A DNA stretch of 64,000 nucleotides from Actinoallomurus soli (GCF_024055715.1 NZ_JAMXMV010000036.1:1-64000); one strand, 5' to 3'; shown: positions 49,412 to 58,526, counted from the first letter of the stretch. Notes: generated by a model not told the origin, from the sequence alone. Numbers and translations are program-made.

Positions 49412-51763
49412 ATGGGATTGACCAGCGCCCAGGTCACCGAGCGGATGGCGCGCGGTCAGGTCAACGACGTGCCCGCCCGGTCCTCCCGCTCGACCGCCGC
49501 GATCGTGCGGGCCAACGTCTTGACTCGTTTCAATGCGATCATCGGCACGTTGTTCGCCATCGTGCTGGTGGTCGGCCCGATCCAGGACGGCCTGTTCGGT
49601 CTGGTGGTCGTCGCCAACACGGGGATCGGGATCCTGCAGGAGCTGCGCGCGAAGAAGGCCCTGGACGCGCTCGCCGTCATCGGCCAGGCCAGGCCCATCG
49701 TTCGCCGTGACGGCGCGCCCGTCGCCCTTCCCGTCTCCCAGATCGTGCTGGACGACGTGATCGAGCTGGGCAGCGGTGACAAGTGCGTTGTCGACGGCAT
49801 CGTCGCCTACGCTGATGGGCTGGAGATCGATGAGTCGCTGCTGACCGGCGAGCCCGACCCCGTCTCCAAGCATCCCGGCGATGCGATCATGTCCGGCAGT
49901 TTCGTGGTGGCCGGGAGCGGCGCCTACACCGCTACCAAGGTCGGCCGCCATGCGTACGCCGCCCAGCTCGCCGAGGAGGCCGGCCGCTTCACCCTGGTGC
50001 GTTCCGAACTGCGCTCCGGCATCAGCCGCATCCTGGCGTACGTGACGTGGATGATGATCCCCGTCGCGGTCGCGCTGATCATCGGCCAGCTGTACCTCTA
50101 TCACCATGACTGGCGTCAGGCGGTTCGGCGGATGGTCGGCGGCATCGTCCCCATGGTCCCCGAGGGCCTGATTCTGCTGACATCGGTGGCCTTCGCGATC
50201 GGGGTGATCCGGCTGGGCCGCAGGAAGTGCCTGGTCCAGGAACTACCCGCGATCGAGGGGTTGGCCCGGGTGGACACGGTCTGCCTCGACAAGACCGGAA
50301 CCCTCACCCAGGGCGGCATGCGCGTCACCGACCTCATTCCGCTCGACGGCACCGGCGCGGCGCGGCCCGCCTCCGCGCTGGCCTGTCTGGCCGCCGCGGA
50401 CCCGCGTCCCAACGGCAGTCTGCAGGCCATCCTCGACGCCTACGGAGATCAGCGCGACGGCTGGGGCTGCGCCGCGTCGCTGCCGTTCTCCTCGGCCCGC
50501 AAGTACAGCGCGGCCGTACTCGACAGTCCCGACGGCCGGCGTACCACCTGGCTGCTGGGCGCTCCCGACGTCCTGTTGCCCACGGGCGATCCGCGACTGG
50601 CCAGGGCCGACGCCCTGGCGGCCCGGGGGCTGCGTGTCCTCCTGCTCGCCCAGACCACCAAGGGGCTGGATGATCCCGCCCTGGCCCGCGACGACACCCC
50701 TGTGGCCCTGGTCGTTCTCGATCAACAGGTGCGTTCCGACGCCGCCGCCACACTGCGGTACTTCGCCGAGGAGGGCGTCGCCGCCAAGGTCATCTCCGGC
50801 GACAGCGCTCTGGCCACCGGGGCGATCGCCGCCCGGCTCCGCCTGCCGAATGCCGAGCACCCCCTCGACGCCCGCGGGCTCCCCGCCAGCGCCGCGCAGA
50901 TGGCCTCGGCGGTTGAGAAGGCCACCGTCTTCGGGCGCGTCACCCCGCGGCAGAAGCGCGACATGGTGGGGGCCCTCCAGTCACGCGGTCACACGGTGGC
51001 GATGACCGGTGACGGTGTCAACGACGTTCTCGCCCTGAAGGACGCCGACATCGGTGTCGCCATGGGAACCGGCAGCGACGCCACCCGCGCCGTCGCCCAG
51101 ATCGTGCTCCTGGGGAACGACTTCGCCGCCCTGCCCGCCGTGGTCGCCGAAGGCCGGCGGGTCATCGGCAACGTCACGCGAGTCGCCAATCTCTTCCTCA
51201 CCAAGACCGTCTACGCGGTCCTGATCGGCCTGCTGGTGGTCATCTGGCGGGTCCCCTACCCGTTCCTGCCCCGTCACTCCACGTTGTTGTCGACGCTCAC
51301 CATCGGCGTCCCCGCCTTCTTCCTGGCGCTGGCCCCCAACACCGAACGCGCCCGGCCGCACTTCGTCCGCACCGTCATGCGGTTCGCCCTGCCCAGCGGG
51401 ATCATCGCCGGCACGGCGACCTTCGCCACCTACCTGATCGCCCGCCACCACTACCGCGGTACGACCGCGACGGCCGCAGCCACCAGCGCCGCCACTTTGA
51501 CGCTCTTCCTGATCTCCTTGTGGGTGCTGGCCATCATCGCCCGCCCCTACACGCGATGGCGCGCGGCCCTGGTCGCCGCCATGGCCGCGGCCTTCGCCGC
51601 CGTGCTCGTCGTGCCGTGGCTGCAGCACTTCTTCGCCCTGAAACTGGTCGGGTTCCAGATCCCCTGGACGGCCGCCGGCATCGCGGCCCTCGCCGCGGCG
51701 GCACTCGAGGCGGCCTGGAGACGAACCAGGCGCGCCGGATCTCAGGGGGCGGGGGAGAAATAG
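49412..51763 (+). CDS. ctpE: CtpE-like P-type cation ATPase
   Basis: A 783-aa P-type ATPase, close in length and motifs to mycobacterial CtpE, a calcium-uptake ATPase. GLTSAQVTERMARGQVNDVP start, ESLLTGEPDPVSK actuator motif, the VPEGL helix 4 motif, phosphorylated Asp293 in DKTGTLTQGG, and TGDGVNDVLALKDADIGVAM. There are about ten helices. ATG 49412 follows GGAGG, and GTG 49409 is possible. The DMT gene is divergent. Metal specificity is by homology only. Confidence 0.87.
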   Translation: MGLTSAQVTERMARGQVNDVPARSSRSTAAIVRANVLTRFNAIIGTLFAIVLVVGPIQDGLFGLVVVANTGIGILQELRAKKALDALAVIGQARPIVRRDGAPVALPVSQIVLDDVIELGSGDKCVVDGIVAYADGLEIDESLLTGEPDPVSKHPGDAIMSGSFVVAGSGAYTATKVGRHAYAAQLAEEAGRFTLVRSELRSGISRILAYVTWMMIPVAVALIIGQLYLYHHDWRQAVRRMVGGIVPMVPEGLILLTSVAFAIGVIRLGRRKCLVQELPAIEGLARVDTVCLDKTGTLTQGGMRVTDLIPLDGTGAARPASALACLAAADPRPNGSLQAILDAYGDQRDGWGCAASLPFSSARKYSAAVLDSPDGRRTTWLLGAPDVLLPTGDPRLARADALAARGLRVLLLAQTTKGLDDPALARDDTPVALVVLDQQVRSDAAATLRYFAEEGVAAKVISGDSALATGAIAARLRLPNAEHPLDARGLPASAAQMASAVEKATVFGRVTPRQKRDMVGALQSRGHTVAMTGDGVNDVLALKDADIGVAMGTGSDATRAVAQIVLLGNDFAALPAVVAEGRRVIGNVTRVANLFLTKTVYAVLIGLLVVIWRVPYPFLPRHSTLLSTLTIGVPAFFLALAPNTERARPHFVRTVMRFALPSGIIAGTATFATYLIARHHYRGTTATAAATSAATLTLFLISLWVLAIIARPYTRWRAALVAAMAAAFAAVLVVPWLQHFFALKLVGFQIPWTAAGIAALAAAALEAAWRRTRRAGSQGAGEK

Positions 51764-51780
51764 TCCTGCTCTCGCTGGAG

Positions 51781-51802
51781 GCTAGCATCCTAGGGTGCTA
51801 GC
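51781..51802. promoter_or_regulatory. 22-bp near-perfect palindrome, RHH operator
   Basis: GCTAGCATCCTAG and its complement match at 20 of 22 positions. The direct repeat GCTAGCATCC also recurs at 51781 and 51797. A TAGCAT -10-like box (51799-51804) lies six bases before the GTG of the RHH gene, the same leaderless layout as at 28141. Confidence 0.72.
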
Positions 51803-51810
51803 ATCCGCTC

Positions 51811-51990
51811 GTGGGCGATGAGGAAGTCAAGCAGTTCAACGTGTACCTGCCGATCGGGCTGATCAAGCAGGTCAAATACCGCGCCATCGAGTCGGGCATG
51901 TCGTTGTCGGCGCTGGTCGCCGACGCGTTGCGCGCCTACCTCGATGACGCCCACGGGCACGAAGAGCGACCGAAGGAGCAGGAGAGCTGA
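51811..51990 (+). CDS. Small RHH (CopG-type) DNA-binding protein
   Basis: A 59-aa protein: [20 protein letters not shown] forms the ribbon and first helix, then [18 protein letters not shown] the second helix, ending in a charged tail. It resembles RHH antitoxins, but no toxin gene follows. The VOC gene begins one base after the stop. It probably regulates itself through the palindrome at 51781 and the VOC/methyltransferase genes with it. The GTG start is probably leaderless. Confidence 0.8.
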   Translation: MGDEEVKQFNVYLPIGLIKQVKYRAIESGMSLSALVADALRAYLDDAHGHEERPKEQES

Positions 51991-51991
51991 C

Positions 51992-52336
51992 ATGACGACC
52001 GAAGGAATCGAGGCCGTGTTCCTGGAGACCCACAACTGGGGCAGGGCGGCGAAGTTCTTCCAGGCGCTGGGCTACGAGCTGGAGTTCGAGACGGACCACA
52101 GCTCGGGCCAGTTCCGCAACGGCGACGGGCCGTACGTGTTCGTCGCCGAGGTCCCCGAGGACCGAGAGCCTCAGACGCGGATCGTCTTCAAGACGCCGGA
52201 CGCGGACGCGTTCCGTCCCGACCCGGCCGTCGAGGTGGTCACGCCGTTCGAAGAGACCCATTACGGGACCAGGGAGATGACCGTCCGCGACCCCGACGGA
52301 CGTCTGTGGAGCCTCCAGGCTCCCGCCGGGAACTGA
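51992..52336 (+). CDS. VOC-superfamily (glyoxalase-like) protein
   Basis: A 114-aa single VOC domain with two beta-alpha-beta-beta-beta units: IEAVFLETHNWGRAAKFFQAL, then YVFVAEVPEDRE, and MTVRDPDGRLWSLQAP at the end. Such proteins act as metal-dependent lyases, isomerases or drug-binding proteins. The function here is unknown. It starts 1 bp after the RHH gene and is followed by a methyltransferase gene. Confidence 0.85.
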   Translation: MTTEGIEAVFLETHNWGRAAKFFQALGYELEFETDHSSGQFRNGDGPYVFVAEVPEDREPQTRIVFKTPDADAFRPDPAVEVVTPFEETHYGTREMTVRDPDGRLWSLQAPAGN

Positions 52337-52358
52337 CCGCGGTGGGAAGGGGGACATC

Positions 52359-53216
52359 ATGACGGCCGAGCAGACCGTGGCCCCGGATCACACCGCGGTG
52401 CGGACCGCCCTCTGGCGGGCGATGCACCTCCAGGTCGACCCACCGCCCCATGTGGTCGAGGACGAGATCGGCCTGCGGCTCGCGGCCCCGGGCGACGGCT
52501 GGCGCGACCGCCCGGACATGGACCCGCAGGCCACCCGGGGGTTTCGGGCGGCCATCGTGGCCCGCGCCCGGTTCATCGAGGACCTGATCGCCGGGCAGGC
52601 CGGCCGCGGCGTCACCCAGTACGTCATCCTGGGCGCCGGCCTGGACACCTTCGCCCAGCGCAGGCCGGAGCTCGCCGCCCGCCTGCGGATCTTCGAAGTC
52701 GACCAGCCCGGTCCGCAGGCATGGAAGCGCCATCGCCTCGCCGACCTCGGCTATGGGATCCCCGACGGGCTGCGCCTGGTGCCGGTCGACTTCGAGGCGA
52801 GTGAAGACTGGCTGGAGCGGGTGGTCGCCGCCGGCTTCGACACCGGCCGGCCGGCGGTCATCGTCTCCACCGGCGTCAGCATGTACCTCACCAGGGACGC
52901 CACCGCGGCCACCCTGCGCCAGATCGCCGGGCTCGCGCCCGGCTCGACGCTCGCGATGAGCTTCCTGCTTCCGTTCGAGCTCCTCGACGAAGCCGACCGG
53001 CCCGGCCTTCGGGCGAGCGAAGAAGGCGCGCAGACGTCCGGAACGCCGTTCGTCAGCTTCTACACCCCGTCCGAGATGCTCGCGCTGGCCCGCGAGGCCG
53101 GCTTCACGGACGTGCGGCACGTGTCGGGGAGGTCGCACGCCGAGCGCTACTTCGCCGATCGCGCCGACGGCCTTCGACCCTCGAGCGGAGAGGACCTGCT
53201 GCTGGCCACCACCTGA
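52359..53216 (+). CDS. TIGR00027-type SAM methyltransferase
   Basis: A 285-aa putative methyltransferase of the leucine carboxyl methyltransferase-like group common in actinobacteria. RARFIEDLIAGQAGRGVTQY, VILGAGLDTFAQRRPEL (SAM motif), FEVDQPGPQAWKRHRL and a TGVSMYLTRDATAATLRQI segment match. Substrates of this family are mostly unknown. It lies 22 bp after the VOC gene and ends before a 52-bp hairpin repeat. Confidence 0.87.
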   Translation: MTAEQTVAPDHTAVRTALWRAMHLQVDPPPHVVEDEIGLRLAAPGDGWRDRPDMDPQATRGFRAAIVARARFIEDLIAGQAGRGVTQYVILGAGLDTFAQRRPELAARLRIFEVDQPGPQAWKRHRLADLGYGIPDGLRLVPVDFEASEDWLERVVAAGFDTGRPAVIVSTGVSMYLTRDATAATLRQIAGLAPGSTLAMSFLLPFELLDEADRPGLRASEEGAQTSGTPFVSFYTPSEMLALAREAGFTDVRHVSGRSHAERYFADRADGLRPSSGEDLLLATT

Positions 53217-53240
53217 CCCTCGCCGACACATCACTCCGAG

Positions 53241-53292
53241 CGCGGAGGCCGCGGGGGATCGGTGATCGCCCCGCGGCCTCCGCGGTCTCAGG
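53241..53292. repeat. 52-bp hairpin repeat, copy 1
   Basis: It contains a 15-bp perfect stem (arm GCGGAGGCCGCGGGG), a loop with a GATC...GATC inner pair, and a GGTCTCAGG tail. It lies between two convergent genes (methyltransferase and TetR) and probably acts as a two-way terminator. A copy differing at one base lies at 56086-56137, on the other side of the TetR/Vat-like/Ere-like cassette. Confidence 0.9.
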
Positions 53293-53337
53293 CCCGGACA
53301 CCGGTGCTACGGCCCTCGGGTGCCGGGGAGGAGTCCG

Positions 53338-53988
53338 TCAGGTGCCGGTGGTCGGCGGGAATTCGGTGAAGGCGCCGGCGGATGCGGCGAGGGCCGCGGT
53401 TCTGGCCGCGTCGTCGGGCAGGTGCGGGTCGGGCGGCGTACGGAGCAGCACCAGGTGGTGATACAGCGGCGCGGTGGCGGCGATGAGCAGGCGCCGAGCG
53501 TCGGTGTGCGGCGGGAGCTCGCCGCGGCGGACGGCCCGGGTGACGATGATCTCACAGCGGGCGTACCGGTCCTCCCAGAGCCGCCGTTGGGCGCGGTCGG
53601 CCTTCTCGGAGCGGAATGAGGCGGCGATCAGGGCCGCGACGATCGGCGGCTCGGCGGTCAGGGCCGCCTGGATCTCGTGGTTCAGCGCCGCTAGGTCGCC
53701 TTCCAGGGAGGCGGTGTCCGGGGGCTGCCACTCGTCGTCGCTCGCCGCGTCGAGGACGTCGGCGAGCAGGCCGCCGACGTCGCCCCAGCGGCGGTACACC
53801 GTCGCGCGGTGCACGTCCGCGCGGGCCGCGACGGCGTCCATGGTGAGCCCGTCGTAACCGTGCTCTCCGAGCTCCGCGAGGACCGCGTCGAGCACCTGTG
53901 CGCGGATACGGGCGGTGCGGCCGCCGGGGCGGCGCCGGATCGGTCGCGCCGGGCGGGGGTCGTCCGGTCGTGGGGCTGAGGGAGTCAT
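53338..53988 (-). CDS. TetR/AcrR-family regulator
   Basis: A 216-aa regulator. HTH: IRAQVLDAVLAELGEHGYDG, then TMDAVAARADVHRATVYRRW. The C-terminal part fits the TetR group with a C-terminal YsiA-like domain (ALIAASFRSEKADRAQRRLW). It is divergent from the Vat-like gene at 54069 and so probably represses the two resistance-like genes. ATG 53988 is used, and TTG 53997 is an alternative. Confidence 0.87.
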   Translation of the reverse strand: MTPSAPRPDDPRPARPIRRRPGGRTARIRAQVLDAVLAELGEHGYDGLTMDAVAARADVHRATVYRRWGDVGGLLADVLDAASDDEWQPPDTASLEGDLAALNHEIQAALTAEPPIVAALIAASFRSEKADRAQRRLWEDRYARCEIIVTRAVRRGELPPHTDARRLLIAATAPLYHHLVLLRTPPDPHLPDDAARTAALAASAGAFTEFPPTTGT

Positions 53989-54068
53989 GGCTGGCAATCC
54001 GGTTGCTCAAGGGAAGGGCGTCGTGACAGTATCTTAATGCAGCAGTTGTCGCACTAGTGGAGTGATCG

Positions 54069-54722
54069 ATGCCGGCTTTCCCCGCAGACCCGACCGTGGT
54101 GCATCCGATGCCCGAACAGCCGCGTGTCGTGCTGTTGAAGCCGCTGATCACCTCACCGTTGATCGAGGTCGGGGAGTTCTCCTACTACGACGATCCGGAT
54201 GATCCGATGGCCTTCGAGACCCGTAACGTGCTCTACCACTACGGGCCGGAGAAGCTGGTCATCGGGAGGTTCTGCGCCCTGGCCGAAGGCGTGCGGTTCC
54301 TCATGAACGGTGCCAACCACCGCATGGACGGCCCCTCGACGTTCCCTTTCCCGATCATGGGCGGTTCCTGGGCCGAACACTTCGATCTCATCACCGGTCT
54401 GCCCGGACGTGGTGACACCGTGGTCGGCAACGACGTCTGGCTCGGTTACCGGTCCATGGTGATGCCGGGCGTCCGCATCGGGCACGGGGCGGTCATCGCC
54501 TCCGGCTCCGTCGTCGTCGACGACGTCCCGGACTACGGCATCGTCGGCGGCAACCCGGCCCGGCTCATCCGCCGTCGCTACAGCGACGCGGACGTCGACC
54601 GCCTCCTGGCTCTGGCCTGGTGGGACTGGCCGCTCCAGCACATCACCGAGCATCTCCGCACGATCATGTCCGGCAGCGTCAGCGACCTGGAGAACGCCGC
54701 GCCCGCGCTCCCGCACCAGTGA
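54069..54722 (+). CDS. Vat/CatB-type xenobiotic acetyltransferase
   Basis: A 217-aa left-handed beta-helix acetyltransferase. LVIGRFCALAEGVRFLMNGA, ANHRMDGPSTFPF with the probable catalytic His84, GDTVVGNDVWLGYRSMVMPG, RIGHGAVIASGSVV and GGNPARLIRRRY. These match streptogramin A acetyltransferases (Vat) closely and CatB chloramphenicol acetyltransferases more distantly. Likely role: inactivation of streptogramin A-type drugs by acetyl-CoA. GGAG precedes the ATG. It is divergent from TetR and 38 bp upstream of the esterase-like gene. Confidence 0.87.
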   Translation: MPAFPADPTVVHPMPEQPRVVLLKPLITSPLIEVGEFSYYDDPDDPMAFETRNVLYHYGPEKLVIGRFCALAEGVRFLMNGANHRMDGPSTFPFPIMGGSWAEHFDLITGLPGRGDTVVGNDVWLGYRSMVMPGVRIGHGAVIASGSVVVDDVPDYGIVGGNPARLIRRRYSDADVDRLLALAWWDWPLQHITEHLRTIMSGSVSDLENAAPALPHQ

Positions 54723-54760
54723 TCCACCCGCGTTCCAGCACTGAGAATCGAGCTGCCGGC

Positions 54761-56071
54761 ATGTCTGTCTCGTCCGACCACGACCCTTTCGTCGGCTGGC
54801 TTCGCGCCCATGCCGTCCCCCTCACCCACCTCGAACCTGACGCGCCGCTCGATGACCTGGAGCCGCTGCGCGAGGTCATCGGCGACGCGCGCGTGGTCGC
54901 GATCGGGGAGAACTCCCACTTCATCGACGAGTTCTCCCTCCTGCGCCGACGCATCCTGCGGTTCCTGGTCGAACGCTGTGGTTTCAGCGTCCTGGCCTTC
55001 GAGTACGGCTTCAGCGAAGGCGTCCCCCTCGACGCCTGGGCTCAGGGCGAGGGTACGGACGATGACCTGTCGACCCACCTGGCCGGCACGATTCCCGTGG
55101 GAGTCGAGGAGCCGCTGCGCTGGATCCGCCGGCACAACCGCACGGCCTCACGACCGGTGCGCTTCGCCGGGATCGACATCCCGGCGGCCGGCGGGTCGTT
55201 GCTTCCCGCCCTCGCCCCGGTCGCCGACTACCTGCGCGAGATCGATCCCGAAGCCCTGCCGGCGGTCCAGTCGGCGATGCGGATCGCCGAATCGTTCGCC
55301 GGGGCCTCCGCGGCCTCGGCCGCACCGGCCTGGACCCGCCTGGCGACCGCCGAACAGGACGCCCTCAGCGCGATCCTGATGCGCCTGCTCATCCGGTTCC
55401 GTGCCGTCGAACCGCTGTACGTCTCCCGCGGCGACCAGCGCGGCTACGACATCGCCCTGCGCCGCATCGAGGCCGCCTGCCATGGGGACTACGGCTTCCG
55501 CGCCATGGCCGACCTCTTCGCCGGAAGCGGTCTGACCGCCGACACCTCGGCCCGGGACGTCTACATGGCCGGATCGGTCCGGTGGCACCTGGAGCGCTCC
55601 GAACCCGGAACCCGCGTCGTGCTGGCGGCTCACAACGCCCACATCCAGAAGACGTCGGTCTCGTTCGACGGTCACCTCACGGGGCTGCCGATGGGGCAGC
55701 ACCTGCACCGTGTTCTCGGTGACGAGTACTTCGCCCTCGGCCTGACGAGCGTCGACGGGCACACGGCCGACATGCGCCCCGACGAGAAGGCGCCCTTCGG
55801 TTTCGCCGTCGACGACACCGCGCTGGAGCCGCCCGAGCCGGGAAGCGTCGAAGCCGCGTTCGCCGATGCCGGCCTCGGGCTCGGCCTCGCCGATCTTCGC
55901 CGGGCACGCCGGGAGACCCCTGGCGCCTCCGGCCCCGACCGCATCCGTATCCAGAGCGCCTATGTGCACACTCCCGTTCTCGACGCGTTCGACGGCGTCC
56001 TCAGCACCTCGACCTCCACCGTCACCGACGGCGTCCGACCGAAGGACCGAACGAGCCGTACGGCCGGCTGA
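54761..56071 (+). CDS. Erythromycin esterase-like hydrolase
   Basis: A 436-aa member of the EreA/EreB family. Key residues: AIGENSHFIDEF (Glu50, His53), VLAFEYGFSEGVPLDAW, VRFAGIDIP, and AAHNAHIQ (His291, His294), in the same order as the active-site residues of EreB. Ere enzymes open macrolide lactone rings. Family members also act on other esters, so macrolide resistance is likely but not certain. The ATG is at 54761. It is co-directional with the Vat-like gene and ends 14 bp before the second hairpin repeat. Confidence 0.87.
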   Translation: MSVSSDHDPFVGWLRAHAVPLTHLEPDAPLDDLEPLREVIGDARVVAIGENSHFIDEFSLLRRRILRFLVERCGFSVLAFEYGFSEGVPLDAWAQGEGTDDDLSTHLAGTIPVGVEEPLRWIRRHNRTASRPVRFAGIDIPAAGGSLLPALAPVADYLREIDPEALPAVQSAMRIAESFAGASAASAAPAWTRLATAEQDALSAILMRLLIRFRAVEPLYVSRGDQRGYDIALRRIEAACHGDYGFRAMADLFAGSGLTADTSARDVYMAGSVRWHLERSEPGTRVVLAAHNAHIQKTSVSFDGHLTGLPMGQHLHRVLGDEYFALGLTSVDGHTADMRPDEKAPFGFAVDDTALEPPEPGSVEAAFADAGLGLGLADLRRARRETPGASGPDRIRIQSAYVHTPVLDAFDGVLSTSTSTVTDGVRPKDRTSRTAG

Positions 56072-56085
56072 ACGCCACCGTGCAA

Positions 56086-56137
56086 CGCGGAGGCCGCGGG
56101 GGATCGGTGATCGCCCCGCGGCCTTCGCGGTCTCAGG
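56086..56137. repeat. 52-bp hairpin repeat, copy 2
   Basis: It is identical to 53241-53292 at 51 of 52 bases. The single C-to-T change turns one stem pair into G-U on one strand. It lies between the convergent esterase-like and beta-glucosidase genes, again in a terminator position. Confidence 0.9.
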
Positions 56138-56158
56138 TCCGGCCTGCGGCCGGTCCGG

Positions 56159-58402
56159 TCAGTTGATGGTCAGGTCGGTGGACTTGTCGCCGGCGACGAT
56201 CTTGTACTGGCCCGGGAGCACCGCGCGGGTGCCGGAACCGTTGATGTCGCCCTGCGTCACCGCGAGCCGGGAGCGCGGGAAGGACAGCGACACGGTGGTC
56301 GACTGGCCCGCCTTGAGCGGTACGCGGGTGAAGGCGACGAGGCGGTTCGGCGGGGTCAGGATCCGGCTGACCGGCAGCTGGGCGAAGACCGGCACGACGA
56401 AGTCGCCGTCACGGGAGCCGGTGTCGGCGACCTTCACCGACACCTTCACGGTGCTGCCGCCGGAGACCGACACGCCCTGCACGGCGTACGTCGTGTACGA
56501 CAGGCCCGCGCCGAAGGCGAACAGCGGGTCGTAGCCGGAGCTGGTGCCGCTGTTGGTGCCGTTGAGCTGCTGGTAGAACATCGGCTCGTCGCCGGTGCTC
56601 TTCGGCCAGGAGACCGGCAGGCGGCCGCTCGGGTTCGCCTTGCCGAACAGGACGTTCGCCACGGCCGTGCCGCCCTCGCTGCCGGGCAGCCAGGACATGA
56701 GCAGCTGCTTGGCGTCGGCCGCCTTGCCGAGCACGAGCGGCCGGTCGGCGACGACGTCCACGATCACCGGCTTGCCGGTGGCCTGCAGCCGGTCGACGAG
56801 GTCCTGCTGGTCGGCGGACAGCTCCGGAAGCTCCTGGTCGTTGACGCCCTCGGCGCCGGGCTTGTCGCCCACGACGACGATGGCCGCGTCGGCGCTCTTG
56901 GTCTGGTCGACCGCGTCGTCGGCGTTCGTGACGAGCTTGGCGTGGTCACCGACGACGTTCTTGATGCCCTGGTAGACGGTGACGCCGGGGTCGTTGACGC
57001 CGTCGGGGATGCCCTGCCAGGCGATCGTCCAGCCGCCGTCCTGGTTCGGGATCGAGTCGGCGCTCGGGCCGGTCACGACGACCTTGCCGATGCCCGTGGA
57101 GAGCGGCAGCACGTTGCCATCGTTCTTCAGCAGGGTCTGCGACTCGGTCGCCGCCTTGACGGCGAGGTCCTTGTCCGCGCCGAGCGCGATCCCGTTGGCC
57201 TTCGACGCGTCCACGTACGGGTGCTCGAACAGACCGAGCTTGAACTTCAGCGCCAGGATCCGGGACACCGCCTCGTCGAGGCGGTGCCTGCTGACCGCGC
57301 CGCTCTTCACGTCGTCCAGCAGCCCCTGGACGAAGCCGTCGACCTCGCCGGGCGGCAGCATGCCCATGTCGACGCCGGCGTTGACCGCGATGGCCACCGC
57401 GCCCGCGTACGTGTCGGTCAGGTGGTACGACGTGCGCAGCGCGTCGACGTCGTTCCAGTCGCTGACCACCACGCCCTTGAAGCCCCACTGCCGGCGCAGC
57501 AGGTCGGTGAGCAGGTAGTGCGAGGCGTGCGCCGGGATGCCGTTGATCGACCCGGAGTTCACCATGACGGTGTCCGCGCCCGCGTCCACGGCCGCCTTGT
57601 ACGACGGCAGGAACGTGTCCTGCAGGTAGCGCGGGTCGATGTGGGACTCGGTGCGGTCGTGGCCGTTGAACGGCGCGGAGTATCCGGCGAAGTGCTTCAC
57701 CGTCGCGCTGACCTGCCCGGTCTTCTGCAGGCCGCGGACGTTGGCGGCGCCGAGCTCACCGGCGAGGTACGGGTCCTCGGAGTAGGTCTCGTAGAAGCGG
57801 CCCCAGCGGGTGTCGCGCGAGATGTCCTGGACCGGCGCGAAGTCCCACTGCGGCCCGGTCGCCTTCACGGCGCGGGCCGTCGACTCGCCCATCGCCTCGG
57901 AGACCTGCGGGTCCCAGGTCGCGCCGACGCCGATCTGCTGCGGGAACTTGGTCGCGCCGAGCACGTTGTTGTGGCCGTGGACGGCGTCCACGCCGTACAC
58001 GATCGGGATGTGCAGCCGGGAGTGGTCGATCGCGTACTTCTGGACCGCGTTCACCATGTCGGCCCAGTCCTTGGGGGTGTTGTTGACCGGGGTCTCGCCG
58101 CCCCCGGACAGCACCGAGCCGACCTTCAGGTCGCCGAGGACGTGCTGCATGCACGAGTCGACGAGGGCGCCGCCCGACCACTGGCAGTCACCCTGCATGT
58201 TCACGACGGCGGGCTGGGCGAGCTGGCCGACCTTCTCCTCGGTGGTCATGCGCTTGAGGAGGTCGGCGACGCGGGCGGAGATCGAAGCGTGCGGGTCGAG
58301 GTAGCGGACCTGGGCGCTGGCGCCCGTCGCGGTCAGGGCCAGGCCCGACGCGGTGATCGCTACGGCCGTTCCGATACGGGCGGCCTTGATCCGGAGTCTC
58401 AT
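56159..58402 (-). CDS. bglX: Secreted GH3 beta-glucosidase
   Basis: A 747-aa glycoside hydrolase family 3 enzyme. A signal peptide ends near ASA at residue 30. GVDAVHGHNNV, TVKHFAGYSAPFNGHD and VVVSDWNDV (nucleophile Asp315) form the TIM barrel, then the GH3 C-terminal sandwich (LMSWLPGSEGGTAVANVLFG, GRLPVSWP) and a fibronectin III-like domain. It releases glucose from beta-glucosides or oligosaccharides outside the cell. ATG 58402 has GGAGC upstream on the minus strand. The ROK regulator gene lies just upstream, and repeated operator-like sites precede this gene. Confidence 0.93.
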   Translation of the reverse strand: MRLRIKAARIGTAVAITASGLALTATGASAQVRYLDPHASISARVADLLKRMTTEEKVGQLAQPAVVNMQGDCQWSGGALVDSCMQHVLGDLKVGSVLSGGGETPVNNTPKDWADMVNAVQKYAIDHSRLHIPIVYGVDAVHGHNNVLGATKFPQQIGVGATWDPQVSEAMGESTARAVKATGPQWDFAPVQDISRDTRWGRFYETYSEDPYLAGELGAANVRGLQKTGQVSATVKHFAGYSAPFNGHDRTESHIDPRYLQDTFLPSYKAAVDAGADTVMVNSGSINGIPAHASHYLLTDLLRRQWGFKGVVVSDWNDVDALRTSYHLTDTYAGAVAIAVNAGVDMGMLPPGEVDGFVQGLLDDVKSGAVSRHRLDEAVSRILALKFKLGLFEHPYVDASKANGIALGADKDLAVKAATESQTLLKNDGNVLPLSTGIGKVVVTGPSADSIPNQDGGWTIAWQGIPDGVNDPGVTVYQGIKNVVGDHAKLVTNADDAVDQTKSADAAIVVVGDKPGAEGVNDQELPELSADQQDLVDRLQATGKPVIVDVVADRPLVLGKAADAKQLLMSWLPGSEGGTAVANVLFGKANPSGRLPVSWPKSTGDEPMFYQQLNGTNSGTSSGYDPLFAFGAGLSYTTYAVQGVSVSGGSTVKVSVKVADTGSRDGDFVVPVFAQLPVSRILTPPNRLVAFTRVPLKAGQSTTVSLSFPRSRLAVTQGDINGSGTRAVLPGQYKIVAGDKSTDLTIN

Positions 58403-58461
58403 CAAGCGGTGCTCCAGGCGGGGGTCAGGAGGGACGAAGCCCTGCGATCAAAGACCCAACC

Positions 58462-58526
58462 CAGGACTTAAATCAAGACCTGAACGCAAATTTGGCCGAA
58501 GCCTGCCATCCGCGTTCAGGACTTGA
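58462..58526. promoter_or_regulatory. Operator cluster upstream of the beta-glucosidase
   Basis: The motif CAGGACTT occurs at 58462-58469 and 58517-58524, and its near complement AAGACCTG at 58475. Together they form a dyad CAGGACTT-AAATC-AAGACCTG and a 15-bp inverted repeat (TCAAGACCTGAACGC at 58473-58487 with 58512-58526, one mismatch). It probably binds the ROK or another sugar-responsive repressor. Confidence 0.65.
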
